Positions 53,667-63,056 of a DNA stretch of 64,000 nt are shown here, piece after piece (positions within the stretch are counted from its first letter, which is position 1; every line of letters begins with the position of its first letter). The DNA is from Gammaproteobacteria bacterium (GTDB lineage Bacteria; Pseudomonadota; Gammaproteobacteria; Burkholderiales; Gallionellaceae). The DNA is taken from positions 186,001 to 250,000 of the forward strand of contig JAHJBC010000001.1 in the NCBI GenBank assembly GCA_018813765.1, written 5' to 3'. The notes below the pieces were generated by a model. The model was not told where the DNA came from and did not search any database. It saw only the letters and a program-made list of their open reading frames with translations. Made by a program: the position numbers and the translations under genes.

Positions 53667-54415
53667 ACCGCACCTCCTTCAATACTTCTTATCCCAACTT
53701 CTCTTATCGCTCTAGCTGGACGCCGCCCGGATCGCATCACCGCTCCTGCTTCCGTGCCGGCATTAAATACCAGATCCAGTGCGCATGCATATGGCATGAA
53801 GGGGGTAAAGCACTGAACATACCGGGGATGTTCATATTCATGAATCCAGATCGAAATCGACCTGCGGATGAAGGCTTCTTCATCTTCCACAAGATAGCTT
53901 TCCGCCCCCGCTGGAGATAGATACCTGTTGGCGCCTACACTTTCGCAGATGGCTGCGACATGTTCGCCTCGTTCTCCGCACACATTTAAGGTGCTGGCGC
54001 GAATCATTGGTGTGGACACCTCCAATTTAATTGCCAGCCAAAATATAAGAGCGCAGTTGAGTTCAGCCAGACTGGCTGTGTCAGCCGCAGTTTTCATCGT
54101 TGCGGCCAACTCATCAATCATGTCTGAAAAAAATGGGGCTTTCGCATAGTTAGCCTGAAGCGATTTGAGCATCTTTTGGACAAACAGCCGATTATCCAAT
54201 TCGCATTCAAATATTTTCTGTCCAAATCGGCCGGCGGTCTTCACCGGCACACTGAGATATTCAAGCCCTTTGCGAGTGCGAATGCGATTTCGTTGTTGCC
54301 ATGACTGCCTTGAAAAAGCCACATCATCCAGAACTACCATCACATCCGCCTGGTCGGCAAGATCAAACCAGCCTAGCCATGGCAAAAATGTGGGTTGTGA
54401 TACAACACAGATCAT
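53663..54415 (-). CDS. WbqC-family protein
   Basis: A 250-residue protein with the WbqC signature: QPTFLPWLGWFDLADQADVMVVLDDV, then QSWQQRNRIRTRKGLEYLSVPV. A late NRYLSPAGAESYL follows. WbqC-like proteins occur in O-antigen loci; their reaction is not settled. It lies between a methyltransferase and pseI and is coupled to both (ATGA and GTGA overlaps), so it probably acts on pseudaminic acid or its precursor. Confidence 0.85.
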   Translation of the reverse strand: MICVVSQPTFLPWLGWFDLADQADVMVVLDDVAFSRQSWQQRNRIRTRKGLEYLSVPVKTAGRFGQKIFECELDNRLFVQKMLKSLQANYAKAPFFSDMIDELAATMKTAADTASLAELNCALIFWLAIKLEVSTPMIRASTLNVCGERGEHVAAICESVGANRYLSPAGAESYLVEDEEAFIRRSISIWIHEYEHPRYVQCFTPFMPYACALDLVFNAGTEAGAVMRSGRRPARAIREVGIRSIEGGAV

Positions 54416-55041
54416 TTCAAATCTACCTTCTGCACAGGCGGCACCCTGTATGCATAGATTGCGTATTCAAAAGGCACGATCCCCGGTTTCACTTCGTAGT
54501 CGTGTCGCAGGCAAACGAACGGGGTGAGTTCTTGTTTTACAAAGCGAAAGGCGCGCTCAGGAGATTCATAGAACAAGCCGGAATCCCGATAATCCACATA
54601 GGTGCTCATCATGTTGAAAGCGATGCCCTTGGTGCACATGCCGAATAGCGTGCGCAACGAATCCTGGTAGAACCTGCGATTGCCTTTTCGCTTGTTATTA
54701 AAAACTCCGCTTACAAATACGAAATCAAATTTTTCCTGTGTAAATTCTTGCAGCAGGCCGAATCTGTCTCCAGGATTCTTCGCGCGCGCAACGTCAAAAA
54801 ATTCCTCTACGACATCCACTCCTGTGTAACTGAATTTCATGTTTCTGGATTTCAGATACGTTGCCAAGTGCCCGGAACCACAGCCAAAATCAAGAATGTT
54901 TGTATTGTTCAAGTCCGAGATCTGCGCAAGAATCTCGAACCGTCTTTCCTGACTTTCGCGACTGGAATACTGTGCGGATTCTGCGCTATCACCATATTTC
55001 AGCAGCAAATCCTTGTAGTGCGCCCTCAACTTCTCATTCAT
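54412..55041 (-). CDS. Class I SAM-dependent methyltransferase
   Basis: A 209-residue methyltransferase with motif I NILDFGCGSGHLATYLKS, then YTGVDVVEEFFDVARAK and FDFVFVSGVFNNKRKG. The ATG at 55041 overlaps the pseG stop by eight bases and has GGGGG nearby, so it is preferred to upstream in-frame ATGs at 55068 and 55116 that lie within pseG. Inserted between pseG and pseI, it occupies a position where a pse acetyltransferase might be expected. Its target may be the pseudaminic acid N-substituent. Confidence 0.83.
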   Translation of the reverse strand: MNEKLRAHYKDLLLKYGDSAESAQYSSRESQERRFEILAQISDLNNTNILDFGCGSGHLATYLKSRNMKFSYTGVDVVEEFFDVARAKNPGDRFGLLQEFTQEKFDFVFVSGVFNNKRKGNRRFYQDSLRTLFGMCTKGIAFNMMSTYVDYRDSGLFYESPERAFRFVKQELTPFVCLRHDYEVKPGIVPFEYAIYAYRVPPVQKVDLK

Positions 55042-56140
55042 GTCGGCCCCCGTGTTCAAATATTTCATCCGCCACTCTGTCAGTTCCATCGGTATCCAGA
55101 AATGCTTCACAGGCAAGACTCATCGATGTTCTCATTGATTCTGACCCGATGATTTTGTGCAATGCCGCGGCAATTTCCCCGCCCATGCCATCTTCCATAG
55201 GGCGCAAAGCGAAGGCAATGCCTTTCCCCATGAGCAAATCGGCGACAGTACCCTGTATCTCCGTGACCGGGATGAGTATCGCGGGTAGCTTCATTGCCGC
55301 GAACTCATAGCTGGTGAATCCGCATGCCCCTATTGCCAGATCAGCCGCGGACATCAATTCCGCCATGCGATTTGTTTGCCGATGGAAAATGTACCCTTGC
55401 TTCATGCAGGCTGCAGCTATCTGTTTCCCAAACGGATGTTGCGCCCCGATAACCACATCGACGTACTGGAAGACATAGTCAAAATTTGCCAGCGCCTCAA
55501 GCACGCGCCCGGTGTTGTTGGTCGCATCTGCCCCGCCAAACACAACCAGCAATCGTTCTACTCTTCCGCCACGAGTCCTGACCAGCTTTCGCTGTTGCCT
55601 AAACTCTTCCCTAAGAAGCAGATAGCGCGAGCCCAGCAACTGGCGGCATTGCGCGGGTACCTTTCCGCCATATCTTGAAAACATATCCGGATAGAAATTC
55701 TGATCCAGCAAAATGTCGCAATCGTGCTTCCTGTCCGCCAGATCATCGATGACGAATATGTTCTTCACCATTTGTCGAAGCACTGACTCCCAACGCACAT
55801 CAAGGGCGTAATGGTCGACAACCACCCAGTCCCAAACACCGTCTGACAGTTTCTGCATTGTGTTGGCGGCATCCGATGCCTGACTGGTTTCCAGCCAGTG
55901 CGAGTGTTGCAGATTTTCTATTGATGACTCGGCCGAACCACCATCAAGCATGGCAAACATGTACCCTCGAGCATCCAAAATGTTCCTCAAATAGATGGGC
56001 AAGTTGCGGCTGATAAAACGTATCTGTGCTCCGCGAGTTGTTAATGCGTCCGCCAATGTCAGGCATCTCATAAAGTGCCCGGAGCCGATCCGAGAGGAAG
56101 CATCAACTCGGAAGGCAATACGCAGCGGATGCTCAGCCAA
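55034..56140 (-). CDS. pseG: UDP-2,4-diacetamido-trideoxy-altropyranose hydrolase
   Basis: A 368-residue GT-B-fold hydrolase that removes UDP in the pseudaminic acid pathway. It begins RIAFRVDASSRIGSGHFMRCLTLA, the PseG signature in which the His of GSGHFMR is catalytic, and contains WVVVDHYALD and IGACGFTSYEFAAMKLPAI. It is longer than the 274-residue Campylobacter enzyme but similar to other proteobacterial PseG. No acetyltransferase (PseH) domain is fused. It overlaps pseF by eight bases. Confidence 0.93.
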   Translation of the reverse strand: MAEHPLRIAFRVDASSRIGSGHFMRCLTLADALTTRGAQIRFISRNLPIYLRNILDARGYMFAMLDGGSAESSIENLQHSHWLETSQASDAANTMQKLSDGVWDWVVVDHYALDVRWESVLRQMVKNIFVIDDLADRKHDCDILLDQNFYPDMFSRYGGKVPAQCRQLLGSRYLLLREEFRQQRKLVRTRGGRVERLLVVFGGADATNNTGRVLEALANFDYVFQYVDVVIGAQHPFGKQIAAACMKQGYIFHRQTNRMAELMSAADLAIGACGFTSYEFAAMKLPAILIPVTEIQGTVADLLMGKGIAFALRPMEDGMGGEIAAALHKIIGSESMRTSMSLACEAFLDTDGTDRVADEIFEHGGRHE

Positions 56141-56831
56141 CTTGTTTCCCCAGGATCATGGGAGCCAGTATTTCTGCCCGATTCCAGTCGTCTGGACTGT
56201 CGATATCCTGAACACGCCAATGGGGAATGATGACGGGAACTGATCGAGATCCAAATGCATTTTCCGCTTCAAGCCACGCGGATGGCCTGCCCCAGTAGAA
56301 TTGGGCTGCATCATGCAGGACTACCGGCAGATCCTGCGATCTTGTCAGGCGATATTCCGGGAACAACATCTCCAGCCCGCCACCCTGAATCTGCCTGAAG
56401 GAGCGATAAATTGTGGACGGGTATTCAGTAGCAGCAAACGCAAAAGCCCAATCGCCGGATACTAGCGCTGCCATCCCCCGCTTGATGTCGTCCACCTGGA
56501 TGAACGGTGCCGTAGCATAAATGCAGCACACCGCATCCAGTTCCAGCCCCTGATCCAGCGCCCATTGCGTTGCATGGGCGATCACTTCGGTAGTTCCGGC
56601 AAAATCATTGGACAGCTCATCCGGCCGCATGAAAGGCACCTCAGCCCCCCATTGTCTGCCCACTTCGGCGATCTCGGCATCGTCGGTCGAAACAATGATG
56701 TGACCGAACACGCCGGAAGCTCTCGCCGCCTCTATCGACCAAGCGATCATCGGCTTCCCGCAGAAATCCTTGATGTTCTTGCGCGGTATGCGCTTGCTTC
56801 CACCCCGGGCGGGAATGACGGCGATCTTCAT
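56133..56831 (-). CDS. pseF: Pseudaminic acid cytidylyltransferase
   Basis: A 232-residue CMP-sugar synthetase that activates pseudaminic acid with CTP. The signature KIAVIPARGGSKRIPRKNIKDFCGKP opens the protein. PVVLHDAAQFYWG and a final SPDDWNRAEIL are typical of PseF. The ATG at 56831 overlaps the pseC stop (ATGA). The longer in-frame version from 56945 lies within pseC and is rejected. Confidence 0.94.
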   Translation of the reverse strand: MKIAVIPARGGSKRIPRKNIKDFCGKPMIAWSIEAARASGVFGHIIVSTDDAEIAEVGRQWGAEVPFMRPDELSNDFAGTTEVIAHATQWALDQGLELDAVCCIYATAPFIQVDDIKRGMAALVSGDWAFAFAATEYPSTIYRSFRQIQGGGLEMLFPEYRLTRSQDLPVVLHDAAQFYWGRPSAWLEAENAFGSRSVPVIIPHWRVQDIDSPDDWNRAEILAPMILGKQVG

Positions 56832-57991
56832 TTGCGGATCACCTGTTCCAGAGTTGTCACCACCCTGTCCTGCTGAGCTTCTGTCAGTGACGAATACATC
56901 GGCAAGCTGATGGCTTCCGCATAATATTGTTCCGCCTCCGGGCAAAGCCCAGCCTTGAAGCCCATCTGCGCGTAATACGGCTGCTGGTACACCGGGATGT
57001 AATGCAGATTGACGCCGATAGCTGCAGCACGCAAAGCTTCAAACACCTCACGGTGCGTTTTGCTCATTTCTTTCAGCCTTAACCGGAGCACATAGAGGTG
57101 CATTCCGGAATAACTGTCGGGGATCTGCCAGGGAATCACCACCGCCAACCCCGACAGCAGTTTGTCATAGCGTCCGGCGAGAACGTGGCGTCTGGCGACA
57201 AACTCATCCAGCCGACTCAGCTGACTCAGGCCGAGTGCAGCTTGAAGATCGGTCATGCGGCAATTGAAGCCCAGGGCAACCTGCTGGTAATACCACGGCC
57301 CATCAGGTGCATGCGTCATCTCCCCTTCTTCGCGGGTGATGCCGTGGCTGCGCAACAATTGCATCTTCCTGGCCAATGCAGCGTCGTTGGTCAAGGCCAT
57401 ACCGCCTTCGCCGGTGGTGATGATCTTGACCGGGTGGAAACTGAACACGGTGATGTTGCTGTAACGGCAGTTGCCAATCGGTTCGTTGCGATATTTGCCG
57501 CCGATGGCATGCGAGGCATCTTCAATGATCTTGAATCCGTAACGAAGGCTGAGGGCATGGATAGCGGCCATATCGCAGGGTTGGCCACAGAGATGCACCG
57601 GGATGACTGCTTTAGGTAGATGGCCGGATACTTCCGCCTGAGCCAGTTTCTCTTGCAGGCGATCAACGCTGAGGTTGCAGGTACGCGGGTCAATATCCAC
57701 GAAATCCACCTCTGCGCCGCAATACAACGCGCAATTCGCACTCGCCACAAAAGTGACCGGGCTGGTCCAGACAACATCGCCCTTGCCCACCCCCAGCGCC
57801 AGACAGGCGATGTGCAGGGCGGAGGTGGCGCTATTGACCGCCACCGCATGGCTTGCTCCGCAATATTCTGCAACGGCCTTCTCAAAATCGGGAACGGCAG
57901 GCCCCTGAGTGAGATAGTCCGATCGCAGAACATCCACAACTGCCTGAATATCTGCCTCTGAAATATTTTGGCGGCCGTAGGGAATCATCAT
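56828..57991 (-). CDS. pseC: UDP-4-keto-6-deoxy-AltNAc 4-aminotransferase
   Basis: A 387-residue PLP aminotransferase. It starts MMIPYGRQNISEADIQAV and has VDIDPRTCNLSVDRL, KIIEDASHAIGGKYRN and FSFHPVKIITTGEGGM, with the PLP lysine in HPVK. It makes UDP-4-amino-4,6-dideoxy-AltNAc. The start ATG at 57991 lies one base after the pseB stop. It is directly followed by pseF rather than pseH. Confidence 0.94.
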   Translation of the reverse strand: MMIPYGRQNISEADIQAVVDVLRSDYLTQGPAVPDFEKAVAEYCGASHAVAVNSATSALHIACLALGVGKGDVVWTSPVTFVASANCALYCGAEVDFVDIDPRTCNLSVDRLQEKLAQAEVSGHLPKAVIPVHLCGQPCDMAAIHALSLRYGFKIIEDASHAIGGKYRNEPIGNCRYSNITVFSFHPVKIITTGEGGMALTNDAALARKMQLLRSHGITREEGEMTHAPDGPWYYQQVALGFNCRMTDLQAALGLSQLSRLDEFVARRHVLAGRYDKLLSGLAVVIPWQIPDSYSGMHLYVLRLRLKEMSKTHREVFEALRAAAIGVNLHYIPVYQQPYYAQMGFKAGLCPEAEQYYAEAISLPMYSSLTEAQQDRVVTTLEQVIRK

Positions 57992-57992
57992 T

Positions 57993-58991
57993 TCAGAACT
58001 TGCCAAGTTTTGCGTGGTTTTGTTCTATCCACGTCCTCAAAGTATCGATACTCATCCAGTCCGGATTATTGTCCGAGCTATAGGAAAATTCCGGCGCAAC
58101 CTTTATTCCGTTTTGTATCCTCTCTGGGTCCTGGCTCCAGCTATGTATTGCCGGCAGTATCTTGTAGTGGTCGCCATATTCGAAAGTGTGATGCGCATCC
58201 TCGGGGCCGATCATCTGCTCGTGCAGCTTTTCACCCGGTCGGACACCGACGATCTCCTGTCGTGCGGATGGCGCGACTGCCAGTGCGATATCGGTCACCT
58301 TCATTGATGGGATCTTCTTCACATAGATCTCGCCGCCGACCATGTCATCAAACGCATGCCAGACAAGGTCCACCCCCTGCTCCAGCGTGATCATGAAACG
58401 CGTCATGCGCGCATCGGTGATGGGCAGTACCCCCTTCTCGGCAATGGAAGCAAAGAAGGGGATCACCGAACCGCGCGAACCCATGACGTTGCCGTAGCGC
58501 ACCACGCCAAATCGCGTGTTGTGGCCCCCTGCATAGGCATTCCCGGCGACAAAGAGCTTGTCCGAAGCCAGCTTGGTGGCGCCGTACAGATTGGCCGGGC
58601 TGCTCGCCTTGTCCGTCGACAATGCGACCACCCGCTTCACTCCCTTGTCTATGCACACATCGATCAGATTCATTGCGCCGATGATGTTCGTCTTGACGCA
58701 CTCGAAGGGGTTGTATTCTGCCGTGGGCACGATTTTGGTGGCCGCCGCATGTACCACGTAGTCGACCCCGTGCAGCGCGCGGGCGAGCCGGTCCTTGTCG
58801 CGCACATCGCCGATGAAAAAACGCACACGTTCATCACCACTATAAAGTTTTGCCATCTCCCATTGCTTCATTTCATCGCGCGAGAAGATGACCAGGCGGC
58901 GGGGATTGTATTTGGCCAGCGTAAGCGGCACAAAGGTATGCCCGAACGAGCCCGTGCCCCCGGTGATGAGAATGGATGAATTGGTCAGCAT
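57993..58991 (-). CDS. pseB: UDP-GlcNAc 4,6-dehydratase (inverting)
   Basis: A 332-residue short-chain dehydrogenase and first enzyme of the pseudaminic acid pathway; it dehydrates UDP-GlcNAc and inverts C5. Signatures are ILITGGTGSFGHTFV, HAAATKIVPTAEYNP, and STDKASSPANLYGATKLASDKL with the catalytic Tyr and Lys. Unlike the WbpM-like protein at 34999-36834 it is short, soluble and uses Tyr. The ATG at 58991 (MLTNSSILITGG) fits the family start. Confidence 0.95.
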   Translation of the reverse strand: MLTNSSILITGGTGSFGHTFVPLTLAKYNPRRLVIFSRDEMKQWEMAKLYSGDERVRFFIGDVRDKDRLARALHGVDYVVHAAATKIVPTAEYNPFECVKTNIIGAMNLIDVCIDKGVKRVVALSTDKASSPANLYGATKLASDKLFVAGNAYAGGHNTRFGVVRYGNVMGSRGSVIPFFASIAEKGVLPITDARMTRFMITLEQGVDLVWHAFDDMVGGEIYVKKIPSMKVTDIALAVAPSARQEIVGVRPGEKLHEQMIGPEDAHHTFEYGDHYKILPAIHSWSQDPERIQNGIKVAPEFSYSSDNNPDWMSIDTLRTWIEQNHAKLGKF

Positions 58992-59031
58992 GTTATTTGA
59001 TCCCCATAGTGCGTCTCTCCGCAGCCCTGCG

Positions 59032-60810
59032 TCAGGATGACGCGGCCTCCTTTTCCGGCGGCAGTATCTCCGTCGGCGTGCCTTCCGCCACCACCCTGCC
59101 ATGCTCCAGCCGGTACAATCTATCGCACAGCGCAACCGTTGACATGCGATGGGCCACGATCAGGATGGTCTTGCGATGCTGGAGCGCAGTAACTGCCTGC
59201 ATGACGCCGCTTTCGGTGCCTGTATCCAGCGCACTGGTGGCCTCATCCAGCACCAGCACGGCGGGATCGTGATATAGCGCCCGTGCGATGCCGATGCGCT
59301 GACGCTGCCCCCCCGACAGACGGACACCCCGCTCACCGACCACGGTTTCAAGACCTTCCGGCAGACTCGCAACAAATTCTTCCAGTTGCGCATCCTTGAT
59401 CGCTTGTCGCACGGCAACATCATTGATGTCTTCGTTGGGCAAGCCAAAAGCCACGTTACGCCTGAGTGTGTCGTCGGTCAAAAAGATGGTCTGCGGCACA
59501 TAACCGATGCGGTCCTGCCAAGCGCGCAGATTCCGCTGGATGTCTTCGCCGTCCACCGACACCTGACCGCTGCCGGGGGGCAGCAAGCCCAGCACGACAT
59601 CGACCAGTGTGCTCTTGCCCGAACCGCTGGGGCCGATGAAACCCACGAACTCGCCCGGTTTGACGACCAGGGAAACATCGTCGAGAGCAGCGCGCGGCGC
59701 AGCGGGATAGGTGTAGCCGACGTTGCTCAGCCTTATCTCGGTCTGAACGGCAGGCGCGTCGTACTTCCCTGCTTTTGCCCGGCTGGCCGCAGGCTCGGGC
59801 GACGCCAGTTTCAATTCCTCATGCAGGGTGTCGATCACCGGCAGGTTGAAACGCAAGGTCTGCAGCGCGCTCAATATGCGATTGACCGAGGGTATCAGGC
59901 GAAAGGCGGCAGCGGCGAACAAGGCCAGCGCCGGGATGATGTCGCTTGTGTCCCGCCCCTGGCCGAGCATGCTCAGCACCAGCAATGCCAATCCCGTCAC
60001 CGCCAGCAGCTCCAGCCACAAGCGGGGAAACTGCTGCAACGTGACCTGCCACTGTCCCACGCGTCCGCTCTGGATATTGTGCGTACGGTATTGCGACAGG
60101 AACTCCCCCTCGCGCCCCAGCAGTTTCACATCTTTGGCGCCGCCCAATCCCTGTTGCAGATGCTGGATGCGCAAGCCGTCGTGATACTGGCGCGCCTTTC
60201 CCCAACGCGTGATGCGTGCCCGGGTGCTGCGGTGAAATGCCCAGGCTGCGCTGCCCAGTACCAGCACAGTGACCAGCGCCCCCAGCGGCTCGGCCAGCAA
60301 CAACAGGATAACGACGCCGATCAGCACCAGCATTTCCGAAGAGAACGCCAGCATATTGATGATCGCCGAAGTGAGCATGTTCACCTCGCCTGTCACGTTG
60401 CGGATCAACTGAGCGGAATTCCGTTGCAAGTGGAAGGTATAGGGCTGGCGCAAGTATGTAGTGAACAGCCGTTGCGATATCTGCACCTGCACACCGTAGG
60501 CAAAACGTGCCTGCTGCCAGGCGAGGAAGGCCAGAAACAGATTCTTGACCAGGAAGACAACGACCAGACCCAGCATCGCAACCGTAACAAGTCGTGTATG
60601 GTCGGAGTTGCCCATCAACTCCAGCACGGAGTGAACTCCCGGAAATTTCGCAGCCATGTCCTCCTGCATCAGGATCGCCACGACCGGTACGACAAGGCCG
60701 ATGCCCAGCATCTCCAGCGCCATGCCAAAGGCCATCAGGCAAAACAACACTACTGCACTCTTTCGCTCGGCCGGTGCGAGAAGGAAAAGTATCTTTTGTG
60801 TATTGTTCAT
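59032..60810 (-). CDS. ABC flippase-type transporter (PglK/MsbA-like)
   Basis: A 592-residue half-transporter with six N-terminal membrane helices and one ATPase domain: Walker A GPSGSGKST, signature LSGGQRQRIGIARALYHDP and Walker B AVLVLDEATSALDTGTE. Its layout and place in a glycan locus suggest a PglK/WlaB-type flippase for lipid-linked oligosaccharide rather than a Wzm/Wzt pair. A second MsbA homologue at 18712-20484 serves lipid A. No Wzx is visible, so this may be the only glycan flippase of the locus. Confidence 0.85.
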   Translation of the reverse strand: MNNTQKILFLLAPAERKSAVVLFCLMAFGMALEMLGIGLVVPVVAILMQEDMAAKFPGVHSVLELMGNSDHTRLVTVAMLGLVVVFLVKNLFLAFLAWQQARFAYGVQVQISQRLFTTYLRQPYTFHLQRNSAQLIRNVTGEVNMLTSAIINMLAFSSEMLVLIGVVILLLLAEPLGALVTVLVLGSAAWAFHRSTRARITRWGKARQYHDGLRIQHLQQGLGGAKDVKLLGREGEFLSQYRTHNIQSGRVGQWQVTLQQFPRLWLELLAVTGLALLVLSMLGQGRDTSDIIPALALFAAAAFRLIPSVNRILSALQTLRFNLPVIDTLHEELKLASPEPAASRAKAGKYDAPAVQTEIRLSNVGYTYPAAPRAALDDVSLVVKPGEFVGFIGPSGSGKSTLVDVVLGLLPPGSGQVSVDGEDIQRNLRAWQDRIGYVPQTIFLTDDTLRRNVAFGLPNEDINDVAVRQAIKDAQLEEFVASLPEGLETVVGERGVRLSGGQRQRIGIARALYHDPAVLVLDEATSALDTGTESGVMQAVTALQHRKTILIVAHRMSTVALCDRLYRLEHGRVVAEGTPTEILPPEKEAASS

Positions 60811-60897
60811 GAGGTGGCGGAAATCGGCATGTTGAATTCAATCAGCCATCACTATTGATCAACACGCACTTCGATATTTCGCCCATGACATACCGCC

Positions 60898-62064
60898 TTA
60901 GTCCTTACCGAACAAATCGCGGCTGTACACCTTGTCCGCCACATCGCGAATATCGTCGGTGATGCGGTTGGCGACGATGACATCGGCCTCTTTCTTGAAC
61001 TGCGCAAGATCGCTCACCACTCTGGAATGAAAGAACTCGGATTCCTTCAATGCCGGTTCGTACACGATGACTTCGATGCCCTTGGCCTTGATGCGCTTCA
61101 TGATGCCCTGGATACTGGATGAGCGGAAATTGTCCGAACCGCTCTTCATCACCAGACGGTGGATGCCGACGACCTTGGGATTGCGCTTGAGGATGCTGGT
61201 CGCGACGAAGTCCTTGCGCGTGGTGTTGGACTCGACGATGGCGTGGATGAGGTTCTGCGGCACATCGCTGTAGTTCGCCAGCAGTTGTTTGGTGTCCTTG
61301 GGAAGGCAATAGCCGCCATAGCCAAACGAGGGGTTGTTGTAGTGGTCGCCGATACGCGGGTCGAGACTCACCCCCTGTATGATCTGTTTGGTATCCAAGC
61401 CGTGGGTGGCCGCGTAAGTGTCCAGCTCGTTGAAGTAGGCGACGCGCATGGCCAGATAGGTGTTGGCGAAGAGCTTGATCGCTTCGGCCTCGGTGGAGTC
61501 GGTGAACAGCACCGCGATGTCCTGTTTGATCGCTCCCTGCTTGAGCAGGTTGGCGAACATCTCGGCGCGCTTGGAGCGCTCGCCAACCACGATGCGCGAG
61601 GGATGCAGGTTGTCGTACAGTGCACGGCCTTCGCGCAGGAATTCGGGCGAGAAAATGAGGTTGTCGCACTTCATCTGTTGCCTGAGCTTGTTGGTGTAAC
61701 CGACCGGAATGGTGGACTTGATGATCATCACCGCTTTGGGATTGATGCTCTGCACATCCTTGATCACCGCCTCGATGGATTTGGTATTGAAGTAATTGGT
61801 CTCGGGATCGTAATCGGTAGGGGTGGCGATGATGACGTATTCCGCACCGGTGTAAGCTTCGCGCTTGTCCAGCGTGGCCTTGAAATTGAGTTTCTTGTGC
61901 GCCAGAAAGTCCTCGATCTCCACGTCTTCGATGGGAGACTGCTTGCGATTAAGCATCTCCACCTTTTCGGGGACGATATCGATGGCCACGACCTCGTTGT
62001 GCTGGGCCAGCAACATGGCGTTGGAGAGACCGACGTAGCCGGTTCCGGCGATTGCTATTTTCAT
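60898..62064 (-). CDS. ugd: UDP-glucose 6-dehydrogenase
   Basis: A 388-residue NAD-dependent enzyme oxidising UDP-glucose to UDP-glucuronate. [18 protein letters not shown] binds [18 protein letters not shown] is family-typical, and the catalytic Cys253 lies in [15 protein letters not shown]. The length equals E. coli Ugd. Its product feeds the UDP-xylose synthase encoded at 23893-24825. An 87-bp gap separates it from the ABC gene. Confidence 0.95.
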   Translation of the reverse strand: MKIAIAGTGYVGLSNAMLLAQHNEVVAIDIVPEKVEMLNRKQSPIEDVEIEDFLAHKKLNFKATLDKREAYTGAEYVIIATPTDYDPETNYFNTKSIEAVIKDVQSINPKAVMIIKSTIPVGYTNKLRQQMKCDNLIFSPEFLREGRALYDNLHPSRIVVGERSKRAEMFANLLKQGAIKQDIAVLFTDSTEAEAIKLFANTYLAMRVAYFNELDTYAATHGLDTKQIIQGVSLDPRIGDHYNNPSFGYGGYCLPKDTKQLLANYSDVPQNLIHAIVESNTTRKDFVATSILKRNPKVVGIHRLVMKSGSDNFRSSSIQGIMKRIKAKGIEVIVYEPALKESEFFHSRVVSDLAQFKKEADVIVANRITDDIRDVADKVYSRDLFGKD

Positions 62065-62093
62065 TTCACATTCCTCTCATATCTTCAAATAAA

Positions 62094-63056
62094 TCAAAGC
62101 TTTTTCAACATATCCTGGTATGACCGCGCGATGCCATCGCTCAGTGAAGTCCTGCGTTGCCAACCCAGCGCGTTGATGCGCGAGACATCCATCACCTTGC
62201 GCATGGTGCCGTCAGGCTTGCTTGTATCGAATACCAGCTTGCCGGTGAAGCCGACGATCTTGGCGACCATTTCTGCCAGTTCACGTATGGTCAGGTCTTC
62301 ACCACAGCCGATGTTGACCAGTGGTGGCTGCTCCTCATTGAACAAGCCCTCCAGACCATCCTCTGACCGTTCCATCAAATGGATGCAGGCATTGGCCATA
62401 TCTTCGCTGTAAAGAAATTCGCGCCTCGGCTTGCCCGTGCCCCACACGACAACTTCCTTGTCACCGCGCTGCTTGGCTTCATGGGTCTTGCGCAACAAGG
62501 CGGGAAGAACATGCGAGTTATTGAGATCGTAGTTGTCGTTGGGGCCATACAGATTGGTCGGCATGGCTGCCATGTAGCGCGTTCCATACTGGCGGTTATA
62601 TGCCCAGCACATCTCGATTCCGGCGATCTTGGCCAAGGCATAGGGGCGATTGGTCGGTTCAAGCGGTCCGGTCAGCAGGCAATCCTCCGTCATCGGTTGC
62701 GGCGCTTGCTTGGGATAGATGCAACTCGATCCCAGGAATAGCAGACGGGTGACGCCGTTCTGCCACGCGCTGTGGATGACGTTGGACTGGATCACCAGAT
62801 TGTCATGGATGAACTCGGCCGGGTAGGTGTTGTTGGCATGGATTCCGCCCACCTTGGCTGCGGCGAGGATCACGTGGTCCGGTCTCTCTACCGCAAAGAA
62901 TTGCTGTACCGCACACTGGTCGCGCAACTCAAGTTCCGCATGCGTGCGGAATACCAGGTTGCGATAGCCTTTCTCGTTCAGACAGCGCACCAGCGCGGAA
63001 CCCACCAGTCCGCGGTGCCCGGCAACATATATCTTCGCGTTCTTGTCCATGGTCAT
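62094..63056 (-). CDS. fcl: GDP-L-fucose synthase
   Basis: A 320-residue epimerase-reductase, the second step from GDP-mannose to GDP-L-fucose. It has [17 protein letters not shown], then [19 protein letters not shown] and [22 protein letters not shown] with the catalytic Tyr and Lys. The ATG at 63056 overlaps the gmd stop by four bases. An ATG two codons later is an alternative. Confidence 0.96.
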   Translation of the reverse strand: MTMDKNAKIYVAGHRGLVGSALVRCLNEKGYRNLVFRTHAELELRDQCAVQQFFAVERPDHVILAAAKVGGIHANNTYPAEFIHDNLVIQSNVIHSAWQNGVTRLLFLGSSCIYPKQAPQPMTEDCLLTGPLEPTNRPYALAKIAGIEMCWAYNRQYGTRYMAAMPTNLYGPNDNYDLNNSHVLPALLRKTHEAKQRGDKEVVVWGTGKPRREFLYSEDMANACIHLMERSEDGLEGLFNEEQPPLVNIGCGEDLTIRELAEMVAKIVGFTGKLVFDTSKPDGTMRKVMDVSRINALGWQRRTSLSDGIARSYQDMLKKL

